64,000 nucleotides of DNA from CAXXOK01 sp963664595 (GCA_963664595.2 CAXXOK010000002.1:124001-188000), one strand, 5' to 3'. Counted from the stretch's first letter, positions 1 to 9,245 are shown. Translations and numbers: made by a program. Notes: a model not told the origin generated them from the letters alone.

Positions 1-191
1 TCCCACCCAACATATTTGGCAGGGCCCAAGCCCATTGACTGGAACATGCTCAAGGAAATGGTCTTGATCATAGGGTATAGATTCAATATGATCAATCCGA
101 TCATTGTGGGCGCTATGAATGCATAAGCCCATAACCATTCACTTTTCCTGTCTATCCTGTTTTTTCTCAACTCAGGTTTTTGCTTAAACAT
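1..191 (-). CDS. ABC sugar transporter permease, N-terminal part
   Basis: Partial gene running off the left edge. The visible 63 residues start MFKQKPELRKNR, have a basic cytoplasmic stretch, then a first membrane segment (AYAFIAPTMIGLIILNLYP) and the 'YP-x-I-x-S-x-S' pattern usual after the first helix of MalF/UgpA-type permeases. ATG at 191 follows a GAGAGGG ribosome binding site. It lies downstream of the binding-protein gene at 533-1753, so it is very likely one of the two inner-membrane channel subunits of that importer. The other subunit should lie left of the window. Confidence 0.85.
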   Translation of the reverse strand, partial: MFKQKPELRKNRIDRKSEWLWAYAFIAPTMIGLIILNLYPMIKTISLSMFQSMGLGPAKYVGW

Positions 192-479
192 TTTGCCCTC
201 TCATGGTAATTCATTCACCATCTTAGTCTTTTGTTTGCCGGCGTATTGGGTTTTCTGTTATAGGATCTCAGGATTCCTGCCGGCATTGGTGGTAAGGTTC
301 ACAACTCTTCTTACCCTCATAGCGCTTTCGGATAAGCCGTTATTCTGTTGTTCTTCTGGTTCCTTAACAAATTCACCCAACGAGTTCATATTGATCAGGA
401 ACATGTTTCATCGATTGCTTGCAGCCCTTTATCACTATTGATTCATCGTTCTGTTGCCGATAAGGGGATTAACCATTTG

Positions 480-512
480 TTGCAGGAAAGCTTTTGAAAA
501 GCTTTCCTGCAA
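480..512 (-). terminator. Palindromic hairpin after binding-protein gene
   Basis: A perfect 33-base inverted repeat, arms TTGCAGGAAAGCTTTT on either side of one base, lies 20 bases past the stop of the binding-protein gene. Such hairpins between a binding-protein gene and its permeases usually trim read-through so the binding protein is made in excess. The remaining 288 bases to the permease start (192-479) hold nothing else that I recognise. Confidence 0.7.
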
Positions 513-532
513 CATGCAGCAGCTACCGGCTG

Positions 533-1753
533 CTATCTGCCTTCAATCTCGGTAATAATTTCATGCATCCACATACAGGCTTCTTCAACCGTTTTCTCAC
601 CAGAATAAATGTACGTCATCATTTCCGGTTCACGGGTCTCCCAATAGGATTTGTTGTGCGTAAAGGGAGATTGTACGCCGTAGTCAATCATGTCAACAAA
701 GCAGGAAATGTTGTAGTTCGGGAAATTATCCGTGAAATAGTGCTCAGTACCGCGATAAGCGGGAATGGCCGCTTTGGCTTTGGCTTGCAGAATATTACCT
801 TCCTCAGAGCCGGCAAAGGCCAGGAAATCAAGCACGACATCAGGATACTCGGTATTGTACGCGCCTGCATATGAAATGCCGTTGTATATCGTTGCCCGCA
901 CTTTATTCATTGGCAGCACAGCCAGGTCGAACTTATCGTTGATCATTTCATTGTTGGTATACGAGCTCATCATCCAGCTGCCAACAAAGGTCATCGCTGC
1001 TTTTCCCGCCTGGAATTGCTTATGAGCATCGGTATCAACAAAGGATTCAACAGACGGAGACACCTTATCGACCTTTAGTAAATCAACCCAGAATTGGATT
1101 GCTTCCTGGGTTTCCGGGAGGTTAAATCCGGAGACGCCATCTTTAACAATATAGCCTTCATTCTGATAAATCAGAGACCAATAGCCTTGCTGCGTGTCAT
1201 TAGGCGCCAGAAAACCATATACGCCATTTTCGGCATCGGTGAGTTGAATCGCAACTTCTCGCAGTTTTGCCCAATCCCAGGTATCATTCGGATATTCAAC
1301 ACCTGCGGCATCAAAAATTTCTTTATTGTATGCAAGCGCTATCGTATCATAGTCTTTGGGGATAGCGTAATGCACGCCTTCATACATATAAAGATTTGTT
1401 ACGCCTTCAGGATAAACGGAAAAATCATAATCAAGCGGAGTCAAATCGAGCATTTTACCTGCCGTGATATATTTGACAACATGTGCGGCATGCATCCAGA
1501 ATATATCGGGCATAACTCCACCCATAGCCGACGCTTCCAGCTTTGTCCAATACTCAGACCAAGGAATCGGGTTCAGGTCAATTTTTACATTGGGGTTCTT
1601 TGCGGTATACGCATCAATAATTGCCTGCATGCCGGGTGCCTGGTTGGTGTCCCAAATCGCGAACGTCAGATTTACTTCATCTGCTGCCAAAGCAGTGGAT
1701 GATGCTGCAAAAATCATGGTAACCATCACTAAGAGTGTCAAAAGCTTTTTCAC
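533..1753 (-). CDS. ABC sugar-binding lipoprotein/secreted protein, family 1
   Basis: Extracellular solute-binding protein of a carbohydrate ABC importer, about 406 residues. I use GTG at 1753, preceded by a GGAGGGGG ribosome binding site, rather than the longer reading from 1810: this places the signal peptide (VKKLLTLLVMVTMIFAASS..ALA) at the N terminus. No lipobox cysteine is obvious. The mature part has the family-1 features: an early 'FAIWD' strand, 'NPIPWSEYWTKLEASAMGGVMPDIFWM' helix-strand region, and a 'AFVGSWMM' segment. The gene lies 158 bases after the GH38 gene and before a permease, so it probably imports a mannose-containing oligosaccharide; that substrate is inferred from context only. 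Confidence 0.88.
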   Translation of the reverse strand: MKKLLTLLVMVTMIFAASSTALAADEVNLTFAIWDTNQAPGMQAIIDAYTAKNPNVKIDLNPIPWSEYWTKLEASAMGGVMPDIFWMHAAHVVKYITAGKMLDLTPLDYDFSVYPEGVTNLYMYEGVHYAIPKDYDTIALAYNKEIFDAAGVEYPNDTWDWAKLREVAIQLTDAENGVYGFLAPNDTQQGYWSLIYQNEGYIVKDGVSGFNLPETQEAIQFWVDLLKVDKVSPSVESFVDTDAHKQFQAGKAAMTFVGSWMMSSYTNNEMINDKFDLAVLPMNKVRATIYNGISYAGAYNTEYPDVVLDFLAFAGSEEGNILQAKAKAAIPAYRGTEHYFTDNFPNYNISCFVDMIDYGVQSPFTHNKSYWETREPEMMTYIYSGEKTVEEACMWMHEIITEIEGR

Positions 1754-1911
1754 GTTGTTCCCCCTCCATTTTTTGAAATTGTTTGATCGCTTTCCCAGGT
1801 GTTCGTGCACGGTTTCTCCTCCTCTTGCTCAACAAAGTCCAACAGCAACAGAGTTCCCTGTGTTTTACGCATCCCTCCTCCAACTATATTTTCTGAGCAA
1901 AACCTTGAATA

Positions 1912-4605
1912 TCACTGCAATTTGATGGTAATTACTTTATACGGATCGAAATGCAATTGCAGCGTTTCAACATCAATCGCCATTTCAGAAAGCGTGTCCT
2001 CGTTCATGTTTGATTCAAAGGCTCTGCAAAAACCGTTTAACTCTAGCCGTATATCTGTTTCAACTCCTTGGTTTTCATATAATCGAAGCACAAATCCATC
2101 CAGATCATGAGCACGTTTAAAAGCAGATAACTGAATGTTTTTCTCTTTCCAAGTAAAAGGCTTATGAAAAGCAGCCGGCGTGTTTTTCTCAGCCTTTGAC
2201 CGTATTGCATGCGATAAGGGCGGAAACAAAAAGGCTTGCGCTTCCTCGATAAACGTTGTCTCATGCATTGCTTTAACTTCATAGGGTATATATGACCATT
2301 CAAATGTCTGAATGCCCTGGCATTGCGCACCCCTAGTTCTAAATGCCTCGGACGCTGCGCCATCGCGTTGCACGGTGTTAATTCTGCCCATCATCTCAAA
2401 GCTTCTCAGCAAGGTAACAAAAACATCCGGCTTATTTGTAAGCGGGTCGTTAATCGCCTCATAATCATATAATCCCTTGAAGGCAACCGCTAAGCCATTT
2501 TTTTCATCCTCTGCAGCCAACCATTCTCTAAACGGCAGCAGCTGTGTCGGTGGCTGTTTCCATGGTTCAATTTCAACCTGCCTTGACACCGGGCGGTCTA
2601 TTACCGCCAAATGCCCCTGTGAACGGATACTGGAGGCCTTAACATTCATAGGGATGCGAAGCCTCACGCGGTGATCGCAGGCCTTGTTGTCGAGCTGCAG
2701 CTTTACATCCAAACGCTTTCTATTCGAAAACAATGTAATTGTGAACGTTATGGGCATCGGAACTGTATCGGCTGACCGCTCATCCCCGTTCAAACATACG
2801 GGAACGCGCATGATTCCCTTCTGCTCGATAGAAGCGGCAACCGCGCCGATTTTAGTTAATGAACTTGAGAATTCTACGGATGATGTACGATTTAATTGTC
2901 CGAGGAGCCAAGGCGGAGAATAATCCCATGCATCGCCGGCATCAGCCTCTTCCTCAAGCATATTCAGATTGTAGTAGTGCTTATCGGCTTGTTTGTCATA
3001 GATGGAAAGCAAGCCGTTTGCGGTGTAAATTTTAAGATACGCATTTTCTATGTAAGTGTCATCACCCATCAAAGCAATGTCCGGTGATGAAGATGTTTTA
3101 ACAGCGGTATACACAGAAACAGCATCTTTGGCTAGCGGCGCTAAAAAGAGCACCTTTCTATATACAGGATGCGGAAACAGATCGTTTCGAGGCATTCCAA
3201 TGCCATTAAGCTCGGCTTTCTCACGCTTTATAACCTGCGTTGGTAACGCGGAACCGTCTTGTGAGATAATGCATATACTCTCGTCAGAAATGGGTAAATA
3301 CACCTCAACCGGCTGTGCCGCTGCTGCGGAGACCGGCGTATAAACAAGTACGCTTCTTTCATTTTCCGCAGACCTGTTTCGTGCAATCCGTTTGCCCATA
3401 TAAGCCATCGCATCGTGAATAACTCCCGCAGCAATTTGGCGGGAAGCCCCAAACCGCGATTCCATATCTATATGCGTTTCATCCACCGATGAGCCATGAA
3501 TGGAATCATGAGCGCTGTTGATTAATAAATATCTCCACGCCTCATGCAGCAGAGACGCATTATCCTGATATCCGTGCATAAAAGCCAGCGCGGTGATCGG
3601 TTCGGCGTATTTTTCCAGCAATGCTTCACAGGCGAAGTTCTGCTTTTTAAGATACGAACGGGTTGACAAAGCGCCCATAAGCAAATACTGGTATTTTGAT
3701 CCGATAAGCTCCATTTTATAAACAGGCGGGGTCTCCATTTTTGATCTGACAAGCTTTACATAATCCTCTGGCGTTCCCATGATAAATTCGATCTCGTCCT
3801 GCATGTTGTTTGCATACCTGATCGAATCGCCGATATTGGTCTGCGGAGGCAGATGATCGCCGCCTGCAACCAATGGAATGATTGTGCTTGGAAACCGATG
3901 CGCCATTTTTTTTGCGTTTGTTATCAGGCTCTTTGCAATGCGTTCCGGATCATCATGGTCAGCCAATTCCCTATGCCATTCATAGGAAAGGTAATCGGCA
4001 TAATATGGGACTTCGCGCGGCTGTATTGGATCAATGGCTTTATTGTACATATCAAAAGCTCCATTGTATCCTTCTCTGAAATGAATCGCCAATACGCGAG
4101 AGCCGTCCAATCCTTCATAAATGAACTCATCTGGATGCCCCCCTTGAATCTCGGGCATGCCACGCATAAACAGCAGGCTATCAATCCCAAAATTCTGCAG
4201 GATCTGGGGGATTTGAAAAGGATGTCCAAAATTATCCGGCAAATAGCCTGCTTTCATATATCCGCCGAAGTTATTGCAATAGCGCCTGCCAAATATACAA
4301 TTCCTGATGATGTTCTCCGCACTCGGAAGCCATTCATCGAATTGAGTATAAAAAGGACCAATCGCTAGTTTGCCCTCTTTGATATATTCCCGCATCTCCT
4401 CTTTATCCTCGGGGTGAACCTCCAGGTACTCCTCAAGCGGAAATGTCTGGCCATCCAGAATATAGCATTTATAATCTGCTCTTTTTGCAGCGTTCTTAAA
4501 CTCCTGCAGCGCTTCAACTGTCCAGAATCGATAGGAATGAAGCGGCTGATACCATTCAATATCAAGGTGTCCGGCATTAATGATGAATCCAGTGAATTTT
4601 GGCAT
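1912..4605 (-). CDS. GH38 alpha-mannosidase
   Basis: Cytoplasmic glycoside hydrolase family 38 enzyme of about 897 residues, cleaving terminal alpha-mannosyl residues. Residues 11-19 hold the zinc-binding H13-x-D15 of the N-terminal domain. PDNFGH at 123-128 contains the expected nucleophile Asp124, and H366-D367 (SAHDSIHG) matches the second metal/active-site motif. A central three-helix part and a large beta-rich C-terminal half follow, as usual for the family. The start at 4605 is preferred over 4623 because GGGGG sits just upstream and the upstream gene stops at 4607. There is no signal peptide. Close relatives also include mannosylglycerate hydrolases (MngB), so the exact substrate is open. 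Paired with a 2-epimerase and a sugar importer under LacI control. Confidence 0.92.
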   Translation of the reverse strand: MPKFTGFIINAGHLDIEWYQPLHSYRFWTVEALQEFKNAAKRADYKCYILDGQTFPLEEYLEVHPEDKEEMREYIKEGKLAIGPFYTQFDEWLPSAENIIRNCIFGRRYCNNFGGYMKAGYLPDNFGHPFQIPQILQNFGIDSLLFMRGMPEIQGGHPDEFIYEGLDGSRVLAIHFREGYNGAFDMYNKAIDPIQPREVPYYADYLSYEWHRELADHDDPERIAKSLITNAKKMAHRFPSTIIPLVAGGDHLPPQTNIGDSIRYANNMQDEIEFIMGTPEDYVKLVRSKMETPPVYKMELIGSKYQYLLMGALSTRSYLKKQNFACEALLEKYAEPITALAFMHGYQDNASLLHEAWRYLLINSAHDSIHGSSVDETHIDMESRFGASRQIAAGVIHDAMAYMGKRIARNRSAENERSVLVYTPVSAAAAQPVEVYLPISDESICIISQDGSALPTQVIKREKAELNGIGMPRNDLFPHPVYRKVLFLAPLAKDAVSVYTAVKTSSSPDIALMGDDTYIENAYLKIYTANGLLSIYDKQADKHYYNLNMLEEEADAGDAWDYSPPWLLGQLNRTSSVEFSSSLTKIGAVAASIEQKGIMRVPVCLNGDERSADTVPMPITFTITLFSNRKRLDVKLQLDNKACDHRVRLRIPMNVKASSIRSQGHLAVIDRPVSRQVEIEPWKQPPTQLLPFREWLAAEDEKNGLAVAFKGLYDYEAINDPLTNKPDVFVTLLRSFEMMGRINTVQRDGAASEAFRTRGAQCQGIQTFEWSYIPYEVKAMHETTFIEEAQAFLFPPLSHAIRSKAEKNTPAAFHKPFTWKEKNIQLSAFKRAHDLDGFVLRLYENQGVETDIRLELNGFCRAFESNMNEDTLSEMAIDVETLQLHFDPYKVITIKLQ

Positions 4606-4606
4606 A

Positions 4607-5896
4607 TTAACCCCCACAAACACGATCTTTTTCCACTATCGCTTCTATCCTTTTTATACTTTCGGCAAGCGCTCTGCCTGTGTGATAAATACCCTTCCAC
4701 GGGTTTCCGAGATTAGCGATTTTGACGGCCCCGTTTTTGCTCAATAGTTCTTTGCTTTCTCCCAGATTAAAATCCAGAAAGTATTGCTTACAAAAATCCC
4801 ATGTTCCCTTAAATGCGCCAAGATAAGCACTGTTTCCAGTTATTAGGTATCCGTTCGAAAAGCCGACAAGCGCCTCGAAATTCTGCCACCATTCTTTATC
4901 CGGCACCAAAACGCCTTCATTGCCAACCCCGTCTCTATATAGGCCTCCGAATTCATAATCATATCCATGCGCAAGGCAATGGTTCAGCAGCTTTATCAGA
5001 ACAGGCTTATACGTTTCACGATCTATCCCCAACACAGATATTGCGTGATTCGCAAGCCAGCTCAGTTCTACATTATGTCCATACGATGTAATGCGATCCG
5101 GCAGAGCGTCCGCGAGTATGCTCCCCCGCTCTGCATTCCATGTTCTTGGAATACTTCTGGAAGGGACTAATTGAAAAGCAGTATCAAATTGGCTATAGCC
5201 ATAGCCATGTTCATGGTTGACCATGTGATCCATGATTAAGTCAAGCACTTCTTTGAGTCTGCGGCGGTGTATCTCTTTTTTTGTAATCTCTGCAAGCGTG
5301 GTAAAAGATTCTAATATATGCATATGGATGTCAAGCGACTTTCTGTCTCCACCGTTCTTGATGCTGGCAATCGACCAATCGTTTTCCATATTCTCATAGT
5401 AACCGCCGTATCTTGTGTCGCAGGCATATTTATGGATTAGGTCAAAGGTTTCACATGCTATATCCAGAACTTTTTGATCTTCGTATGTTTTTGCATATTC
5501 ACTGAGCGCATATACCGCAAAACCCAGGCCATAGGTCAGCTTCGCAGCATCCATAATGCCCCCGTCGCGTTTTACTTGCCAGTAGAACCCGCCGTGTTTC
5601 TTATCATAGAAATGGTCTATTAAAAAGCTGACGCCTTGCTGTGCAGCAATTTTCATGCTGTCGCGATCATCTGTTTTTGCATAAGGCAGTAAATAAGAAT
5701 ATCCCCATATCATTCGGCTTTGCGTGACGATGTTTTTAATACCGTTGCCGTCAAAGCACCCATGCTCATCAAAAGAAGTTAAAAAACCTCCGAATTGTTT
5801 ATCAATTGACCGCTCAAGCCAAAACGGAATCATTTTATCAGCCAAAAAAGACTTCATATCCTGTGCAATTTCCGTAAGTGTCTGTCTATGCTCCAT
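4607..5896 (-). CDS. AGE-family epimerase (cellobiose/mannobiose 2-epimerase-like)
   Basis: Member of the N-acylglucosamine 2-epimerase superfamily, about 429 residues, an (alpha/alpha)6 barrel. Visible features are the N-terminal 'PFWLERSIDKQFGGFLTSFD' segment, 'TQSRMIWGYSY' around residue 55-65, and 'SYGHNVELSWL' with a catalytic-type histidine in the C-terminal half. Members of this shape reversibly epimerise glucose and mannose at the reducing end of disaccharides, which fits a mannoside operon. Start at 5896 is supported by AAAGGAGA; longer in-frame starts lie inside the operator. It ends two bases before the GH38 start, so the two are probably translationally coupled. Specificity (cellobiose, mannobiose or free sugar) cannot be fixed from sequence alone. 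Confidence 0.85.
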   Translation of the reverse strand: MEHRQTLTEIAQDMKSFLADKMIPFWLERSIDKQFGGFLTSFDEHGCFDGNGIKNIVTQSRMIWGYSYLLPYAKTDDRDSMKIAAQQGVSFLIDHFYDKKHGGFYWQVKRDGGIMDAAKLTYGLGFAVYALSEYAKTYEDQKVLDIACETFDLIHKYACDTRYGGYYENMENDWSIASIKNGGDRKSLDIHMHILESFTTLAEITKKEIHRRRLKEVLDLIMDHMVNHEHGYGYSQFDTAFQLVPSRSIPRTWNAERGSILADALPDRITSYGHNVELSWLANHAISVLGIDRETYKPVLIKLLNHCLAHGYDYEFGGLYRDGVGNEGVLVPDKEWWQNFEALVGFSNGYLITGNSAYLGAFKGTWDFCKQYFLDFNLGESKELLSKNGAVKIANLGNPWKGIYHTGRALAESIKRIEAIVEKDRVCGG

Positions 5897-5929
5897 AATT
5901 TTGTCTCCTTTGTATTCATAACCCGCTAT

Positions 5930-5945
5930 ATTGAACCGATTCAAT
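5930..5945. promoter_or_regulatory. LacI-type operator upstream of the epimerase
   Basis: ATTGAACCGATTCAAT is a 16-base near-palindrome with the CG centre typical of LacI-family sites. It lies in the 64-base gap between lacI and the epimerase gene, and matches the core of the site at 7055-7066. It is probably bound by the LacI protein encoded next to it. Confidence 0.8.
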
Positions 5946-5960
5946 TCGGAGTAAAAATTA

Positions 5961-6968
5961 TCACCTGCTTGATTCTCTGATTTTAACCTCCGGTTCTAAT
6001 AACAAAGGCTTTTGCAGGCCTGCTTTTCCAGACATTAAGTTGAATAGTAAATTCACACTCTCGATAGACATTTTCTTAATCGGCTGACGAACTGTTGTTA
6101 AGGGTTTATCAAGCATACTTGAATATATCAAATCATCGTAACCGGTAACCGAAACATCATCGGGAATATTCAATTTCATTTCACGCAGGCAAGTCAATAC
6201 TCCCATGGCAACCAGATCATTTACGCACATTATCGCGTCTGGAATATTTCCCTGTACGAGTTGCTTTGCGGCTTTATATCCGCCTTCATATATTGGATCC
6301 GTTTGGATGATCTGATTTGTTGACACCGGTATATTCATTTCCCTGTGCGCCTGCAAAAAGCCATTGATCCGTTCCTCTGATAATACCAATCCACGGTATC
6401 CGCTAAGCAATGTAATGTTTTTATGTCCTGTTTTCAATAGATGCATCGTCAAATTAAAAGCGCCCCCGGCAAGGTCCGTCATAATACAGTTTTGCTCTAT
6501 TCCAGTATGATGTGAAGAGATAAATACTGTTGGGATTTGTTTTTCGAAGAGCTTGTATATATGGCTTACATCGGCATTCTGCTCATGTGCAGGAACGATA
6601 ATGATGCCGTCTATCCCTCTTTTTATATAGTTTTCAACTGTGCTTTTCTCATTATTCACCGAGTTGTTTGTCAGGCTTACGAGAAGTGAGTAGTTATGCC
6701 TTTCTACTTCCCTTTGAATATGATCGACCATCATTCCGAAGAACGGATTTGTCAGGTCTGTAACAATAAAGCCTATCTGATATGATTTGCTTAAACTAAG
6801 AGAGCGGGCATAAGGATTTGGCACATAACCCATCCGATCAACGACATCCAGTACTTTCCTTTTTGTATACTCACTTGTTTTTCCGGAACCATTCAGTACC
6901 ATTGAAACGGTGCCTGTTGATACCTTCGCAACCGATGCGACATCCTTGATTGTCACTGTCTTTTTCAT
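5961..6968 (-). CDS. LacI-family transcriptional repressor
   Basis: 335 residues. The N-terminal helix-turn-helix and hinge are clear (TIKDVASVAKVSTGTVSMVLNG, residues 5-26; hinge near YVPNPYARSLS), followed by the periplasmic-binding-protein-like effector domain (IGFIVTDLTNPFFGMMV from residue 70; SVTGYDDLIYSSMLDKPLTTVRQP near 275-300). It should repress the epimerase-GH38-importer operon and release it on binding an imported sugar. It is the first gene of the operon and has an operator at its own promoter, so it is probably autoregulated. The effector is unknown. Confidence 0.93.
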   Translation of the reverse strand: MKKTVTIKDVASVAKVSTGTVSMVLNGSGKTSEYTKRKVLDVVDRMGYVPNPYARSLSLSKSYQIGFIVTDLTNPFFGMMVDHIQREVERHNYSLLVSLTNNSVNNEKSTVENYIKRGIDGIIIVPAHEQNADVSHIYKLFEKQIPTVFISSHHTGIEQNCIMTDLAGGAFNLTMHLLKTGHKNITLLSGYRGLVLSEERINGFLQAHREMNIPVSTNQIIQTDPIYEGGYKAAKQLVQGNIPDAIMCVNDLVAMGVLTCLREMKLNIPDDVSVTGYDDLIYSSMLDKPLTTVRQPIKKMSIESVNLLFNLMSGKAGLQKPLLLEPEVKIRESSR

Positions 6969-7054
6969 AATTATCTCTCATATTTTAATAGCGAACATAG
7001 TAATCTGCTGCCGCCTAAGTCATAAAAGCGAATTCAGCTACTTTATTGTAAAAA

Positions 7055-7104
7055 TGAACCGGTTCAATCATGTGCATTATATCCAGTTATAAAACCCTTG
7101 TCAA
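7055..7104 (-). promoter_or_regulatory. Sigma-A promoter plus LacI operator for lacI operon
   Basis: On the minus strand, TTGACA (7104-7099), a 17-base spacer and TATAAT (7081-7076) form a consensus promoter. Immediately downstream, at the likely transcription start, lies the perfect palindrome TGAACCGGTTCA (7055-7066). A repressor there would block initiation, giving autoregulation of lacI and of any read-through into the downstream genes. Confidence 0.85.
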
Positions 7105-7151
7105 GGGATTTTTTACCGGATATTTCTCACACTGTAACCCAAACCTTCAAG

Positions 7152-7240
7152 CCAGTGTCAAAATAAGCCAACAATTTCAAAACCCTGAAAGTTATATCAA
7201 ACAACATTGACGAGCAATCCCTGTTGGGATTGCTCGCTGA
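7152..7240 (-). mobile_element. Remnant of an IS256-family element end
   Basis: This stretch resembles the outer end of the full IS256-family copies at 33267 and 41416: CCAGTGTCAA, then a degenerate AATTTCAAAACCCTG, then GACGAGCAATCCC..GGGATTGCTCGCTGA. Read on the minus strand, the last part encodes ISEQSQQGLL, matching the transposase C terminus (LSEQSLQGLL). The rest of the element is gone. The hairpin GAGCAATCCC/GGGATTGCTC here is therefore a transposase coding remnant rather than a terminator. Confidence 0.6.
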
Positions 7241-7395
7241 TACATAACAACATCCGGGTTTTTATAGAAGAATTATCTCTTTTATCTATTTACATAACGC
7301 CGACCATTTCATAGTATTCAGCGTCTCACATATAGACTTACAAAGTACCTCAACGCGCTTAGCATGCGAACCGTTTCCCTGTGTATTCATCAAAA

Positions 7396-7650
7396 ATCGT
7401 TGAATTTGTGCCTGAATGGGTTCAAATCCAACGAAGTTCTTTCAACGATGAGATACAGTATTTATCTCAGCAGACAATGTCTTCATAAAATGTTCAAGCC
7501 TCAGAACAGCAGCAAAGCTGCACTTTCTATATCACCTGATACCCTTACATATCATAGCTTTCGCCATCATATAAAAACCATCTACCGATAAATCTCGCTT
7601 TATCAATAGATGGTAACGGTTATGGCAAAGGTATCTTGAATTGATAAAGT
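7396..7650 (+). repeat. Dispersed structured repeat, copy A
   Basis: Begins with ATCGTTGAATTT (7396-7407) and its imperfect inverse AAATCCAACGAA (7424-7435). About 140 bases later comes a hairpin with arms ACCATCTA (7577-7584) and TAGATGGT (7607-7614) and an inner GATAAA/TTTATC stem, followed by AACGGTTATGGCAAAGGTA. The same parts, in the same order and nearly the same spacing (218 versus 222 bases to the end of the hairpin), occur in copy B at 32898. No convincing protein is encoded. It could be a small non-autonomous element or a structured RNA. Confidence 0.7.
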
Positions 7651-8035
7651 AAATCCGCCTGGAGCAAACTCATTGCATTGGAGCCCCATATCATTCTAGC
7701 GCAGCAGATTTATCTTTTATTCGCTTCTTCCAAAGGCAAGCGCACGATACGCATCATTCCATTATTACCGCCTTAAACGTCTGCCGGTATTATAGACACC
7801 CATTCGATTAGATATGCTCGGTATTCCTTGCCGGTCACCGCATTCATGTCTATGCAGAAATTCCTGAAAAATCAGTGTAGGAGAGTATATCAATTCAGCG
7901 GTCAAGCCTTACCGGCTTAATATTTCACAGGCGTACGAAAGATTGGGCACACTCCAAGTAACGATTACTTCAGTGCTAAATCATTCACATATTCTTACAG
8001 CAAGAATCATTCTGTGAATGTCCTGGTGATGTATT
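7651..8035. other. Gap without recognised genes
   Basis: 385 bases between the repeat and the permease region. I see no open frame with a ribosome binding site, no convincing terminator and no conserved motif. It probably continues the debris of the 7105-7650 stretch. Confidence 0.5.
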
Positions 8036-8766
8036 TCATGATGCTTTAGCTCCTTTGTTCCAAATAATCGCTTTGGCCGGGCACTTCTCAGCAGACTCTT
8101 GAATTGCTTGCAGCGCTTCGCTGCCTTCCGGGATTTTTATCACTACGGCTTTGTTGTTATTCATTCCATAATATTCCGGGAGTATTTTGGCGCACAGGCC
8201 GCAGCCAATACAGTAATCCGTCTTAATTTCGAGCGTCTCTGTGCTCTTTTCATTGATCGGCAAGTCCTTCTTCTTTACAAGTATACCGGTGATTTTTGCC
8301 ATAATAAATATCGCAATCACCGTAAGCACCCATCTGACAACCATGAAATTGACCCCCAGAAACTTTGCTTCATTCGCAAGCATCGGAACCTTGATGACTG
8401 CCCAAGTACTCAGAATAATCACAATATTTGAGATGCTTGCGCCTTTTCCCAGCAAGGTCTTGCTGATGGAAAGGCTGCGTAAATCGGCCCGGCCGAGATA
8501 CTGCCGAGCAGCAGTGCGAGCAAATTGCCCTTAACCCCCGATTTTTCCCCAAATCCGCGCATGATCACTTCTTTGGGAACCAACGCTTCAATCACAACCG
8601 TTAACAGGAATATTACCGGGAGCACTTGCAACATCTCAACTAAATAGTAAACGCTGTTCGATACTGATTTTGCAGCTTTATCAGGCAAAAAGATGAAAAT
8701 AGCAATGTATGCAAGCGCGACAAATAGCAGAAGTTTATTCTTTCTAATCTTTGAAACGATCTTCAT
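8036..8766 (-). pseudogene. COG0701-type permease half with C-terminal ferredoxin domain, frameshifted
   Basis: Two overlapping frames make up one gene. The first (8766 downward) gives four hydrophobic segments ending GSISAGPIYAAFP. The second (from about 8467) continues with ISKTLLGKGASISNIVIILSTWAVIKVPML, two more helices and a soluble tail with CIGCGLC and a later C-P (residues EKCPAKAII), a single [4Fe-4S] ferredoxin domain. One base is missing at about 8465-8470 (TTTCCATC where TTTCCNATC is expected). The family (predicted permeases, DUF318/UPF0718; includes ArsP-like exporters) is a plausible metal or organo-metalloid exporter, but the substrate is unknown. The frameshift may be a real mutation or a base-calling error. 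Confidence 0.75.
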
Positions 8767-9245
8767 AATATCACCCCCATCGTCAGTGCAATCACAATTG
8801 CAAAGCCAAAGCTAAGCAAATTTCTGGTAATGGCGAACTTTGTTCCAAACTCCTTTTTTTCGAGAGGGAAAGTGACCGCCCCAACCATTGTAAGCGTTGT
8901 AAGGAATGCGACTGCAGGAATAATATTGGCGCCAACAGTAACCAACGATCCCACCAAAGGAAAGGCAACAAAGGCCGGGATAAGGGTGATGCTCCCGACA
9001 AGTGCCGAAACGACTGTTGACATAAACGTGTTAGATGAACCTAAAACTGTCTGAATCGTTTCAGGCGGGATAAAGGTTAAAACAAGACCGATCAGAAAAA
9101 TGATGGCAACAATCTCCCCCAGCATACTCCCCATCATACCTTTTGACTTTTTCATTGCTGCGAACGTTTTCTTTTTGTCTTTTACAAGCGAAAATACGGT
9201 AAGTATGATCGCTACGACCCAGAAAACAATAGTAAATATATCCAT
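8763..9245 (-). CDS. COG0701-type permease, partner half
   Basis: 160 residues with about five hydrophobic segments, including a long loop with 'SALVGSITLIPAFVAFPLVGSL' and 'GANIIPAVAFLTTLTMVGAVTFPLEKKEFG', typical of predicted permeases of the DUF318/UPF0718 group. The stop overlaps the start of the next gene by four bases (ATGA type), so the two are co-translated and probably form one split permease. Transcribed divergently from the Crp/Fnr-type regulator at 9335 with a palindrome between. AGGAGG lies upstream of the start at 9245. The N-terminal helix is followed by a basic, lysine-rich loop, a cytoplasmic marker. Confidence 0.8.
   Translation of the reverse strand: MDIFTIVFWVVAIILTVFSLVKDKKKTFAAMKKSKGMMGSMLGEIVAIIFLIGLVLTFIPPETIQTVLGSSNTFMSTVVSALVGSITLIPAFVAFPLVGSLVTVGANIIPAVAFLTTLTMVGAVTFPLEKKEFGTKFAITRNLLSFGFAIVIALTMGVIL

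Noticed and set aside
7214..7235. GAGCAATCCC/GGGATTGCTC hairpin as a terminator
   Set aside because: No T run follows, and the sequence matches the IS256 transposase C-terminal codons, which form the same hairpin in the intact copies.
7412..7436. tRNA T-arm-like GGGTTCAAATCC
   Set aside because: No acceptor stem, D-arm or anticodon arm around it; the same stretch in the other copies reads GGGTTCAAATTC and belongs to the inverted repeat of the dispersed element.
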